Of a stretch of DNA of 64,000 nucleotides, positions 35,760 to 43,376 are shown one piece after another (positions within the stretch are counted from its first letter, which is position 1; every line of letters begins with the position of its first letter). The DNA is from an uncultured Dyadobacter sp. (GTDB taxonomy: Bacteria; Bacteroidota; Bacteroidia; Cytophagales; Spirosomataceae), in assembly GCF_946482605.1 (NCBI RefSeq), contig NZ_CAMLSE010000002.1, forward strand, positions 434,001 through 498,000, read 5' to 3'. Below the pieces are notes generated by a model, which ran no database searches, was not told where the DNA came from, and was given only the letters and a program-made list of their open reading frames with translations. The position numbers and the translations under genes were made by a program.

Positions 35760-37436
35760 ATGAAACGCAGAGAAATTCTGAAAGAATTGACGATGATACC
35801 GCTGGCTGGGGGCGTATTGAGCACATCCGCGGCATTTGCTGAAACCAGCAAGCCGAAGTGGTTTCAAAAAGCTTCCGCGGCCGTTTCCGCACCGGGCCCA
35901 TTGAAAGCCGGTCCCCAAATTTACCAGTCCATCGGCGTCGAGCCGATCATCAACTGCCGTGGGACGTTCACGATCATCGGCGCCTCCATCGAACTGCCGG
36001 AAGTACGCCAGGCTATGGAGTATGCCTGCCAGTATAATGTACAGATCGACGAACTGGCATTCGGCGTAGGCCAGCGCCTTTCTGAAATTACAGGCGCCGA
36101 ATGGGGCATGGTATCGTCGGGCTGCGCTGCGGGTATGAATGAAGTGACGGCAGGTCTCATTGCCGGCGGTAATCCCGAGAAACTGATCCGCATTCCGAAC
36201 CTGGAAGGGTTTGAAAAAACAGAAGTGATCATCCCGCGTTCATCACGCAACGTATACGACCACGCTATCCGTAATGTAGGCGTGAAAATTATCACGGTCG
36301 AAACTCTTGAGGAACTTCAGGAGGCCATTACGCCGCGTACTGCGATGATCTACATGATGCCGGGCGAAGCGCCATGGACTGTTGCGAACGTAGCCAAAAT
36401 CGCCAAACCTGCCGGTGTGCCTATCCTGGTGGATGCCGCTGCCGAACGTCTGACGATCCCTAATATTCACCTGCAGGCTGGCGCGAGCGTTGTCGCGTAC
36501 AGCGGAGGTAAAGTAATCCGCGGGCCGCAATGTGCTGGCCTCATGCTGGGCAGCAAGGACGTCCTGATGTCGGCATGGCAGGCCAGTGCACCGCATCACG
36601 GACCTTGCCGTAACAACAAGGTTGGTCGTGAAGAAATGATCGGCATGCTGGCAGCAGTGGAAGCCTGGGCCACGCGCGACCACAAGGCCGAAATGAAAAT
36701 GTGGGTATCCTGGCTGGATACGATCTCAAAAAAACTGAACGGTGTTCCCAGTGTCAACCTGGACGTCAGGGAGCCGAAAGAAGGAGCACTCGACAATGCG
36801 ACCCCTACCCTCACCATTACCTGGGATCCTACCAAGCTCAATATCACCGGACAGGAAGTGGCCGACGAACTGCAAACCACCAAGCCACGCGTTGCGGTGG
36901 GGACCGGTTATCGCAGAGCACAGCCAGCAGCGCAATCAGGCCCTCCTACCACTTCAATCACTGTCGCTGCTTACATGATGGGGCCGGGTAACGACAAAAT
37001 CGTTGCGGAACGTATTCATGAAATCCTCATGCGCAAGCGCGCCGCACCGAAGGCCGAAGCTGCCATGAAGGCACCTGGCGCGGAGGTTGCCGGCCGCTGG
37101 GACGTCAACATCGAGTTTTACACCAGTACCAGCAAACATACTTTCCTGATCGAGCGGCAGGACGGCAATTATCTTTATGGAACACACAAAGGCGAATTTG
37201 CGACGCGCGAACTCTTTGGCAACATCGATGGCGACGAAGTGCGGTTCCAGAGCCGTTACAGTGTACCTGGCGACAATGTGGTCATGACTTTCCATGGGAA
37301 GCTTTCGGGCGACACCATTACCGGTGAAATCGACATGGTGGAATATGTGAATGCGAAGTTCACCGCCAAACGGGCCACTTTCCCAAGCAATCGCCAACGG
37401 ATCAATATTCCGGCCGGGCGTCCGCTGTCGACCTAG
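35760..37436 (+). CDS. Tat-exported SelA/DgaE-like PLP enzyme with a C-terminal beta domain
   Basis: 558 residues. The N-terminus MKRREILKELTMIPLAGG is a twin-arginine signal. Residues 50-430 are a fold-type I PLP enzyme of the SelA-like group: INCRGTFTIIGASIELPEV (64-82), GMVSSGCAAGMNEV, VPILVDAAAERLTIPN with Asp225, and AYSGGKVIRGPQCAGLM with the Schiff-base Lys251. This group includes D-glucosaminate-6-phosphate ammonia lyase (DgaE) and EF_0838; it is not selenocysteine synthase. About 95 further residues (GRWDVNIEFYTSTSKHTFLI onward) look like a lipocalin-type beta barrel. Export by Tat would let the cofactor load in the cytosol. An elimination or ammonia-lyase step on the product of the amidohydrolase is inferred. 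Confidence 0.82.
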   Translation: MKRREILKELTMIPLAGGVLSTSAAFAETSKPKWFQKASAAVSAPGPLKAGPQIYQSIGVEPIINCRGTFTIIGASIELPEVRQAMEYACQYNVQIDELAFGVGQRLSEITGAEWGMVSSGCAAGMNEVTAGLIAGGNPEKLIRIPNLEGFEKTEVIIPRSSRNVYDHAIRNVGVKIITVETLEELQEAITPRTAMIYMMPGEAPWTVANVAKIAKPAGVPILVDAAAERLTIPNIHLQAGASVVAYSGGKVIRGPQCAGLMLGSKDVLMSAWQASAPHHGPCRNNKVGREEMIGMLAAVEAWATRDHKAEMKMWVSWLDTISKKLNGVPSVNLDVREPKEGALDNATPTLTITWDPTKLNITGQEVADELQTTKPRVAVGTGYRRAQPAAQSGPPTTSITVAAYMMGPGNDKIVAERIHEILMRKRAAPKAEAAMKAPGAEVAGRWDVNIEFYTSTSKHTFLIERQDGNYLYGTHKGEFATRELFGNIDGDEVRFQSRYSVPGDNVVMTFHGKLSGDTITGEIDMVEYVNAKFTAKRATFPSNRQRINIPAGRPLST

Positions 37437-37495
37437 GCAGGCCAGCTTGCCGGGTTGACGACCTGATGATTTTTTCAGTGTAGGTAATTAACATA

Positions 37496-37523
37496 AAAAG
37501 CCTTGGATCGAGCCAGGGCTTTT
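37496..37523 (+). terminator. Intrinsic terminator after the PLP enzyme
   Basis: AAAAGCCTTGG and CCAGGGCTTTT pair over 11 positions (one G-T wobble) around a 6-base loop. The 3' arm ends in T4. The A-rich 5' arm makes it usable in both directions. Confidence 0.7.
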
Positions 37524-37635
37524 ATGCTAATTACTAAATCTAAAATCTTCGGTTTAAGTCCAAAAACCACGACCGGCATTTGCCGGACATACGGGGGCAT
37601 ACGGAACTTCCATCCACAGTTCCCAATAACGAACG

Positions 37636-37678
37636 AAATGGCACAATTGATCCATCTGGTGGACTAATTGTGCCATTT
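37636..37678. terminator. Bidirectional hairpin before the convergent oxidoreductase
   Basis: AAATGGCACAATT (37636-37648) pairs perfectly with AATTGTGCCATTT (37666-37678) with a 17-base loop. It lies 25 bp past the stop of the minus-strand oxidoreductase and ends in T on one side and A on the other. Confidence 0.65.
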
Positions 37679-37703
37679 TATATTCTGATTCCTGATTTTC
37701 AGT

Positions 37704-39107
37704 CTAAACCGGCTTCATTATTTTCATTTCCTCCGGATTCCAGTTCACCAATGTACTTTCAAAATAGCTTTTATTGGAGAGCAATGCGGGGCCTGCTGCC
37801 CTGAGGCCGAACGTAGCATCTTCCAAAACCGCCTTGTTGTTACGCATTGCGTCAAAGAAGATCGCAAAATGGTCGAGACGATCATCGTAACCCTGCGGCG
37901 CTTTATATTCTTCAAAGTCCGGCTCCGACATTTCAGGAACGACCGGATACTTCGCATTGTACTCGGCCAGAAACTGATCCTGCAATCCTTTCGGGAAAGT
38001 ATCGATGGTGTAACCGGGGGCTTTGGCCATTTTTTTCTTCTTCACCGTGACGGTATTCCCCGACAATGTGATCTGGCCGTCGGTACCCACAAAGCGAAAG
38101 CCCGAGCCCCCGCCGGAACCATCCGCAAAATTGACCCGTAACGTCAGGTTGAATGCCGGATGTGTGGCCGTTTTGGGATAGTCATAAATACCCACCATCA
38201 CGTCGGGCACATCCCGGCCGTCATTCCAGTAGCGCAAGCCACCGCTCGTCATGATACGCGTTGGCCCCTTGCTATCCAAAATGTAATGCATCCCTGAAAA
38301 CAAATGCACGAAAAGGTCCCCAGCCACGCCGGTGCCATAATCCTGGTAATTTCTCCACCGGAAAAACCGCAGCGGGTCGTAAGCCATTTTGGGCGCTTTA
38401 TTTCCAAGAAAGCGATCCCAGTCAACAGTTTTCGGAGATGCATCCGGCGGCAGCGAGTACTGCCATGCTCCCTGGGCCGAATGACGGTCATAGTAAACTT
38501 CTACGAAATTAAGCTCACCGATCGCCCCAGCCTTGTAAAGCTCCTTGGCCTTGGCATAGATGATGGAGCTCACGCGCTGACTCCCTACCTGAAACACCTT
38601 TTTGGAATCCTGCTGGGCCTTGATCACATCGTAACCCTGCTCGATCTTATGCACCATGGGCTTTTCGCAATAAACGGCCTTTCCCGCCTTCAATGCTTCG
38701 ATAGCGATTTGCGAATGCCAGTGATCTGGTGTGGCGAGGATAATGGCGTCGACGTCCTTGCGACTGAGGATTTCGCGGTAATCGCGGGTAGTCTGGATAT
38801 CGTTACCGAAAAGCTCCTTCGCCCTTACTAAATGGCCATCGTACAAATCAGCCACGGCCATCAGTTTCACACCGGGCACTTTAAGCGCAGTCCGGGTATC
38901 GCCCATACCCATGATCCCGGTGCCGATGCACGCGATCTGGATGTTGTCGTTAGCGGCTATTTTTTGTTCGAGCCAGGGCAGTTCATGCGATGCGTGCGCA
39001 GGCTTACGGCCTGCGAGCAATTCATGTACGGGACTGGCGGCCAAAAGTGCGCCGCCGGAAAGCTTCTTGATAAAACTCCTTCTGTGATTGGTATTTTTTG
39101 CGGGCAT
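37704..39107 (-). CDS. Tat-exported Gfo/Idh/MocA oxidoreductase
   Basis: 467 residues from the ATG at 39107, which starts the twin-arginine signal (NHRRSFIKKLSGGALLAAS). NAD(P)-binding Rossmann segment: IQIACIGTGIMGMGDTRTAL. The family Lys motif is YCEKPMVHKI, preceded by ILATPDHWHSQIAIEALKAG. The C-terminal alpha/beta domain has DLFVHLFSGMHYILDSKGPT, typical of the large Bacteroidota branch of exported members. These act on sugars or inositols with bound nicotinamide cofactor, and several have glycosidase activity; the reaction here cannot be named. It is convergent with the SusCD locus and may not belong to it. Confidence 0.88.
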   Translation of the reverse strand: MPAKNTNHRRSFIKKLSGGALLAASPVHELLAGRKPAHASHELPWLEQKIAANDNIQIACIGTGIMGMGDTRTALKVPGVKLMAVADLYDGHLVRAKELFGNDIQTTRDYREILSRKDVDAIILATPDHWHSQIAIEALKAGKAVYCEKPMVHKIEQGYDVIKAQQDSKKVFQVGSQRVSSIIYAKAKELYKAGAIGELNFVEVYYDRHSAQGAWQYSLPPDASPKTVDWDRFLGNKAPKMAYDPLRFFRWRNYQDYGTGVAGDLFVHLFSGMHYILDSKGPTRIMTSGGLRYWNDGRDVPDVMVGIYDYPKTATHPAFNLTLRVNFADGSGGGSGFRFVGTDGQITLSGNTVTVKKKKMAKAPGYTIDTFPKGLQDQFLAEYNAKYPVVPEMSEPDFEEYKAPQGYDDRLDHFAIFFDAMRNNKAVLEDATFGLRAAGPALLSNKSYFESTLVNWNPEEMKIMKPV

Positions 39108-39225
39108 AGGGCGATCTGAGTGGTTAGTTGGTTTGAAATTGCCTGTCAAAATACAAGCAAATCACCCGAAATTGAAGGAATTTCAATGAATTTGCAGGAT
39201 ATCACAAAAAACATTCGCCTACTTG

Positions 39226-39255
39226 TTGGAGCGTATTATTTAAATATTACTTTTG
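39226..39255 (+). promoter_or_regulatory. Bacteroidota-type promoter of the tRNA-Leu gene
   Basis: TTG at 39226-39228, a 19-base spacer, then TACTTTTG (39248-39255), a full match to TAnnTTTG. The tRNA starts 14 bases further on. This is the clearest housekeeping promoter in the window. Confidence 0.8.
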
Positions 39256-39269
39256 CATCACAATTGAGC

Positions 39270-39353
39270 GGCCAGGTGGTGGAATTGGTAGACACGCTAC
39301 TTTGAGGGGGTAGTGCCCGTTTGGGTATAGGAGTTCGACTCTCCTTCTGGTCA
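39270..39353 (+). tRNA. tRNA-Leu (anticodon GAG)
   Basis: 84 bases, class II. The acceptor stem GGCCAGG pairs with TCTGGTC (two G-T pairs). The D arm contains TGGTGGAATTGGTAGACAC. The anticodon stem CTACT/GGTAG encloses TTGAGGG, giving anticodon GAG. The variable arm CCC..GGG and the T arm AGGAG-TTCGACT-CTCCT are all present. The discriminator base is A. The 3' CCA is not encoded. Confidence 0.93.
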
Positions 39354-39360
39354 CATTGTT

Positions 39361-39395
39361 AAAAGTGCGTTTGGTAACACCAGCGCACTTTTTTT
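39361..39395 (+). terminator. Intrinsic terminator of the tRNA-Leu gene
   Basis: AAGTGCG (39363-39369) pairs with CGCACTT (39384-39390); inside, TGGT pairs with ACCA. T7 follows. It starts 8 bases after the tRNA. Confidence 0.85.
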
Positions 39396-39610
39396 ATGCC
39401 TTAATCGCATCGGCCTGGCTGCGCCGAAGCGATAACGTCACCTTCCTCAGGCGCCCCGGCGAAATGCTGAGTCGCCCCAAACGGGTATAACTTCGTAAAT
39501 GCGCCCCGCTCTCTCCTACGCTAAAAAGAAACCGTCACACACGTATTTTTTGCCATTTTTTGACAACAACAATTGTAGTAGTTCTAAAATACTACGATAC
39601 CCCGATTCTG

Positions 39611-39641
39611 TTGCATTATATATATTGTAGCGTTATATTTA
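39611..39641 (+). promoter_or_regulatory. Possible promoter of the small secreted protein gene
   Basis: TTG at 39611-39613, a 20-base spacer, and TATATTTA (39634-39641), one base off TAnnTTTG. It lies 37 bp before the assigned start. Confidence 0.35.
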
Positions 39642-39677
39642 CAGGCACTTGAATAACCCCCGATAAACGTTATAATC

Positions 39678-40154
39678 TTGAAGTATTTCTTCTGCAAGAC
39701 AGTTTCCCTCCTGCTTGGTGTGGTTGCCATGTCCGGCACTGCCGAAACCCTCGGCCAATGCCTTGAAAAAATCAGTCCTTCTACCAACCAGAAAGTACAC
39801 TACCACAAAGTCCCGCTTGTGGGAAAGAAAGAATATCTTACATTTTCCAAAACCGGCGACGAGCTCATATTCAGCTATCACAACGACGAGTTCCCCCTTG
39901 TGTACCACGTGCTGATGTTCACCGAAATACGTTTTTTTTCCAACAATGGGACCTTCTCGCTCTATACCACCACTGCCGACCGCAGCAACTGGCAAAAGGC
40001 TTTTGTGCTTTCCAGCCCTCTGACGCAGAAGGATCTCGAAAAAATGAAGGACATTGTCAAGATTCAGGTGCTGCTCACGGACGAGACGCGCGTATTTAGC
40101 CTCGACAAGAAGAAAAATGAGGTGCTCGTCAAAGCTATTGCCTGTATGCACTGA
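39678..40154 (+). CDS. Small secreted protein of unknown function
   Basis: 158 residues. The start is TTG at 39678; it is preferred because the next residues form a complete signal peptide (KYFFCKTVSLLLGVVAMSG), and the next ATG would lose it. The mature part is a mixed beta/charged domain (KEYLTFSKTGDELIFSYHND, GTFSLYTTTADRSNWQKAF) ending in two close cysteine-containing residues (AIACMH). No family was recognised. It stands alone between the tRNA-Leu and the convergent kinase gene, with its stop 12 bp from the kinase stop. Confidence 0.6.
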   Translation: MKYFFCKTVSLLLGVVAMSGTAETLGQCLEKISPSTNQKVHYHKVPLVGKKEYLTFSKTGDELIFSYHNDEFPLVYHVLMFTEIRFFSNNGTFSLYTTTADRSNWQKAFVLSSPLTQKDLEKMKDIVKIQVLLTDETRVFSLDKKKNEVLVKAIACMH

Positions 40155-40165
40155 GCACGCTGCCC

Positions 40166-40780
40166 TCAGACGTAGAACAATTCTCTGTTCAGCAACGCGA
40201 CAATTTTATTGAAATCCTCCGGATTGGAAGCGAAATCCATATCGTTCACATCGATTTCCAGGATTTTACCGTCTTGATAGTTTTGGGTAAAATCTTCGTA
40301 GTAACGATTGAGGCTGATGAGGTAGTCCGTTGAAATGTCTGCTTCGAATTCCCTGCCGCGCTTTTTGATCTGCGACACCAGCTTCGGGATGTCCGCTTTG
40401 AGGTAGATCAGCAGATCCGGCTGCGAAACGGTCCGGATAATGGATTCGAACAGCAAAAGGTAGGTCTGGTAATCACGCTCGACCAGCACACCCGATTCGT
40501 ACAGATTCCGCGCAAAAATGTAGGCGTCTTCATAGATAGTACGGTCCTGGACGATCGTGGAGTAGGTAGTTTCTTTGATCTTCTGCACCTGGGCAAAGCG
40601 GTTGTTCAGAAAATACACTTGCAGATTGAACGCCCACCGGTCCATATCCTGATAGAAATCAGCCAGATAGGGATTGCCTTCCACCGCCTCGTACATCACC
40701 TCCCATTTAAAATAGTCCCCGAGCATTTGAGTAAGCGTGGTCTTGCCCGCGCCGATGTTACCGATGATAGCTATGTGCAT
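40166..40780 (-). CDS. Deoxynucleoside kinase
   Basis: 204 residues, the usual length of bacterial dAdo/dGuo kinases. It phosphorylates salvaged deoxynucleosides in the cytoplasm. Walker A: IAIIGNIGAGKTTLTQML (residues 3-20). The substrate and base-binding parts follow the family: YEAVEGNPYLADFYQDMDRW, then VQDRTIYEDAYIFARNLY (the DRS-like motif reads DRT). The lid region is KKRGREFE. Which nucleoside is preferred cannot be read. Its start is 207 bp from the divergent trhO. Confidence 0.92.
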   Translation of the reverse strand: MHIAIIGNIGAGKTTLTQMLGDYFKWEVMYEAVEGNPYLADFYQDMDRWAFNLQVYFLNNRFAQVQKIKETTYSTIVQDRTIYEDAYIFARNLYESGVLVERDYQTYLLLFESIIRTVSQPDLLIYLKADIPKLVSQIKKRGREFEADISTDYLISLNRYYEDFTQNYQDGKILEIDVNDMDFASNPEDFNKIVALLNRELFYV

Positions 40781-40895
40781 AAAGAGTCAGGATGAGATGA
40801 GCGGATCGTGAGTGCTCACAAAAATATGTATTTCGGTGGATACTCAACATCTGTAAAACTGATTTTCCGCATTTTCTTAAAACTGTGGCATTTCG

Positions 40896-40903
40896 TATAT
40901 TTG
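40896..40903 (+). promoter_or_regulatory. Candidate promoter -7 element for trhO
   Basis: TATATTTG matches TAnnTTTG fully. No clear TTG lies at the expected upstream distance. The implied leader before the ATG at 40988 is about 78 bases. Confidence 0.45.
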
Positions 40904-40987
40904 CGGCTGATTTGGAAAAAAGAAACTGCGCTCCGGCGACCGTGAAACTGATGCTTTTCTCCATGCATTCCATTAAAAGTCAATGCA

Positions 40988-41974
40988 ATGAAACCTTACA
41001 GGGTTATCCTTTATTACTATTATACGCTCATCGCCGATCCTGACACCTATCGCGACGAGCACCACATGTTTTGCGTTAATCACAACCTGCTGGGCAGGAT
41101 TATCGTTGCACCGGAAGGCCTGAACGGAACCGTTTCAGGAACGCCGGAAGACTGCGAAGCTTACATGGCATATGTCCGTTCAGATGAGCGGTTTGCTGGC
41201 GTCCAGTTCAAGGTGGAGGAGCACGATCAGATTGCCTTCCAAAAATTGCACGTGCGCGTGAAGGACGAGATCGTCAACTCCGACCTTCCCGTAAACCCGC
41301 TCGTGCGCACCGGAAAGCATCTTGAACCGGCCGATTTCAAAAAACTCCTCGACGACCCGGACGTGGTGCTTGTGGACATGCGCTCCGATTATGAACACGA
41401 GGTAGGCAAATTCAAAGGCGCGATCACTTTTGATATGCACAACCTGCGCGAGCTACCCGACCACGTACACGAGATCGCGCACCTGAAAGACAAAAAAGTG
41501 GTCACGTATTGCACCGGTGGGATCAAATGTGAAAAGGCCAGTGCTTACCTGCTCGACCAGGGCTTCACCGATGTTTATCAATTGCACGGTGGTATTATAC
41601 GTTACGGTCTCGAAGAAGGCGGAGAGAACTTTGACGGCAAGTGTTATGTGTTCGACAACCGCATTACTGTCGATGTGAACAGCATTAACCCTACCATCAT
41701 ATCCAAATGCCACATCTGCGAGGAGCTTTGCGACCGCATGATCAATTGCGCAAACGCCGAATGCAACAACCACCTGCCAATCTGCGAAAAATGCGGCGAA
41801 GAAATGGAAGGCGCCTGCTCAGCGGAATGTAAGGCGCATCCGGGAAAGCGCCATTATGACGGCACCGGATATTATGTGGTACAAAGCAACCACTATAACC
41901 CCTTGCAAGGCCTGAAAAGCCAGAAACGAAATATCAAAAAAATGAAGCTTGCATTGAAAACTGAATCGGCATAA
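40988..41974 (+). CDS. trhO: tRNA uridine 5-oxyacetic acid pathway hydroxylase TrhO (rhodanese family)
   Basis: 328 residues. The family hydroxylates uridine 34 of some tRNAs. An N-terminal acylphosphatase-like domain (about 1-95: GRIIVAPEGLNGTVSGTPED) is followed by a rhodanese domain (about 115-215) with active-site Cys in YCTGGIKCEKASAYL. The C-terminal region is rich in cysteine (CHICEELCDRMINCANAEC, then ICEKCGEEMEGACSAEC) and probably binds zinc. Length and order match YceA/TrhO of other bacteria. The gene is convergent with the acetyltransferase, 6 bp apart. Confidence 0.92.
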   Translation: MKPYRVILYYYYTLIADPDTYRDEHHMFCVNHNLLGRIIVAPEGLNGTVSGTPEDCEAYMAYVRSDERFAGVQFKVEEHDQIAFQKLHVRVKDEIVNSDLPVNPLVRTGKHLEPADFKKLLDDPDVVLVDMRSDYEHEVGKFKGAITFDMHNLRELPDHVHEIAHLKDKKVVTYCTGGIKCEKASAYLLDQGFTDVYQLHGGIIRYGLEEGGENFDGKCYVFDNRITVDVNSINPTIISKCHICEELCDRMINCANAECNNHLPICEKCGEEMEGACSAECKAHPGKRHYDGTGYYVVQSNHYNPLQGLKSQKRNIKKMKLALKTESA

Positions 41975-41980
41975 GCCGGT

Positions 41981-42475
41981 TCAGTCCAATGTCTTTTCCA
42001 GGATGTAGTCATTCATCCAGTAAGGACCAATGGGGATATCCTGCTCATCGATTACCCGGAAACCCATTTTTTCATAGAATGTCCTGGCCTTATTGTAGCG
42101 GTTCACGTTCAGCGACAATACGGTCCCGCCCGCCGATTTCACGTAAGCTTCTGTTTCAAGCAAAAGATATTTACCAGCTCCGGTCCCCTGCGTGCTGGGA
42201 AGGACATATATTTTATGTAATTTGAATTTTCCGGGTTTTTCTTCCTCAACAGCTGAAAAACCCTCCGGAATACCGTCGTTCAGGAGGATCATGAAATGGT
42301 GCCCGGATTCTATCTGATGTTTAAGGGAGTCATAAGAATATATTTTTTCAAACATATAGTCGATCTGTTCCTTGCTAAGGATGTCACGGTAAGTAGGTTC
42401 CCATGTTTTTTCCTGAATTGTAATAATAGTTGGAATGTCCTCAACCGAGGCATGCATTGTTGCTAATGAAGGCAT
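41981..42475 (-). CDS. GNAT-family N-acetyltransferase
   Basis: 164 residues from the ATG at 42475; a GTG at 42523 would add 16 residues with no match to the fold. The acetyl-CoA site is visible: KIYVLPSTQGTGAGKYLLLE (the Q/RxxGxG/A loop) and the late LNVNRYNKARTFYEKMGF. EDIPTIITIQEKTWEPTYRD is the usual N-terminal helix of this branch. The substrate is not known; small amines or protein N-termini are typical. It diverges from surE, 119 bp away. Confidence 0.88.
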   Translation of the reverse strand: MPSLATMHASVEDIPTIITIQEKTWEPTYRDILSKEQIDYMFEKIYSYDSLKHQIESGHHFMILLNDGIPEGFSAVEEEKPGKFKLHKIYVLPSTQGTGAGKYLLLETEAYVKSAGGTVLSLNVNRYNKARTFYEKMGFRVIDEQDIPIGPYWMNDYILEKTLD

Positions 42476-42594
42476 ATTGCTTAAATTTGGCAGCTTGAAA
42501 AGCGCAAGTAAATATTTATTCACCTAAAAACCATGTTACTTCATCGGCGCATATCTCAACAGAATAGCGCAAGGCACCCGATAAGTAGAAATAT

Positions 42595-43362
42595 ATGAAA
42601 CCCCTCATTTTAGTTACTAATGATGACGGTATAACGTCAAAAGGAATCCGAACACTGGTTGAAATCATGCAGACGTTGGGAGAAGTGATCGTAGTTGCTC
42701 CTAACAGTCCGCAATCCGGAATGGGGCATGCCATCACGATCGGAGAGCCTTTACGACTTTATTCCACCCATATTTTTGAAGATGTAACGGAGTATGAATG
42801 CTCGGGTACCCCGGCCGACTGTGTGAAACTAGCCAAAAACTATGTTTTACAGGACCGAAAGCCCGATCTGGTTGTCAGCGGCATCAACCACGGCAGCAAC
42901 AGCTCCATCAGTGTGCTGTATTCGGGAACCATGTCGGCGGCGATTGAGGCAGCCATTGAGGGAATCCCGGCGATCGGCTTTTCGCTTTGCGATTTCCGCG
43001 AGGATGCCGATTTCAGCCATGCGATCCCGTTTATCAAATCGATCACTGAGGAAGCTTTAAAGAATGGCGTCCCCAATGGCGTAGCGCTGAACGTCAATAT
43101 TCCCGCAAAGACCGAACTTCCATTGAGAGGTGTTAAAATTTGCAGGCAAGCAAGAGCTAAATGGCAGGAAAAGTTTGATTACCGGGTAGATCCGAACGGG
43201 CGCGGATACCTGTGGATGGCCGGAGAATTTATCAATTTTGACACGGAAAAAGAGGATACCGATGTCTGGGCACTGGATAACAACTTTATCTCGGTGGTGC
43301 CATGTCAATATGATCTGACAGAGTATGAAGCGTTGAAAAAGCTATCGACCTGGGATTTGTAA
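42595..43362 (+). CDS. surE: 5'/3'-nucleotidase SurE
   Basis: 255 residues, the family's normal length. SurE hydrolyses nucleoside monophosphates and helps survival in stationary phase. Metal ligands are visible: LVTNDDGITSKGI (Asp9-Asp10), NSPQSGMGHAI with the conserved Ser, and VVSGINHGSN with the Asn. The middle domain is typical (LYSGTMSAAIEAAIEGIPAI). The gene ends 14 bp before the GH3 gene, so the two are probably cotranscribed. Confidence 0.94.
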   Translation: MKPLILVTNDDGITSKGIRTLVEIMQTLGEVIVVAPNSPQSGMGHAITIGEPLRLYSTHIFEDVTEYECSGTPADCVKLAKNYVLQDRKPDLVVSGINHGSNSSISVLYSGTMSAAIEAAIEGIPAIGFSLCDFREDADFSHAIPFIKSITEEALKNGVPNGVALNVNIPAKTELPLRGVKICRQARAKWQEKFDYRVDPNGRGYLWMAGEFINFDTEKEDTDVWALDNNFISVVPCQYDLTEYEALKKLSTWDL

Positions 43363-43376
43363 TTTAAACATCAGCT

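Noticed and set aside
35410..35901. 163-codon minus-strand open frame covering the gap at 35.4-35.7 kb
   Set aside because: Its middle is the palindromic repeat and its end lies on the PLP enzyme signal; the protein is repeat-derived (ITIATLIITIVTL).
35760..37436. Selenocysteine synthase SelA
   Set aside because: The protein has a Tat signal and DgaE-like context, and no selB, selD or tRNA-Sec is in the window.
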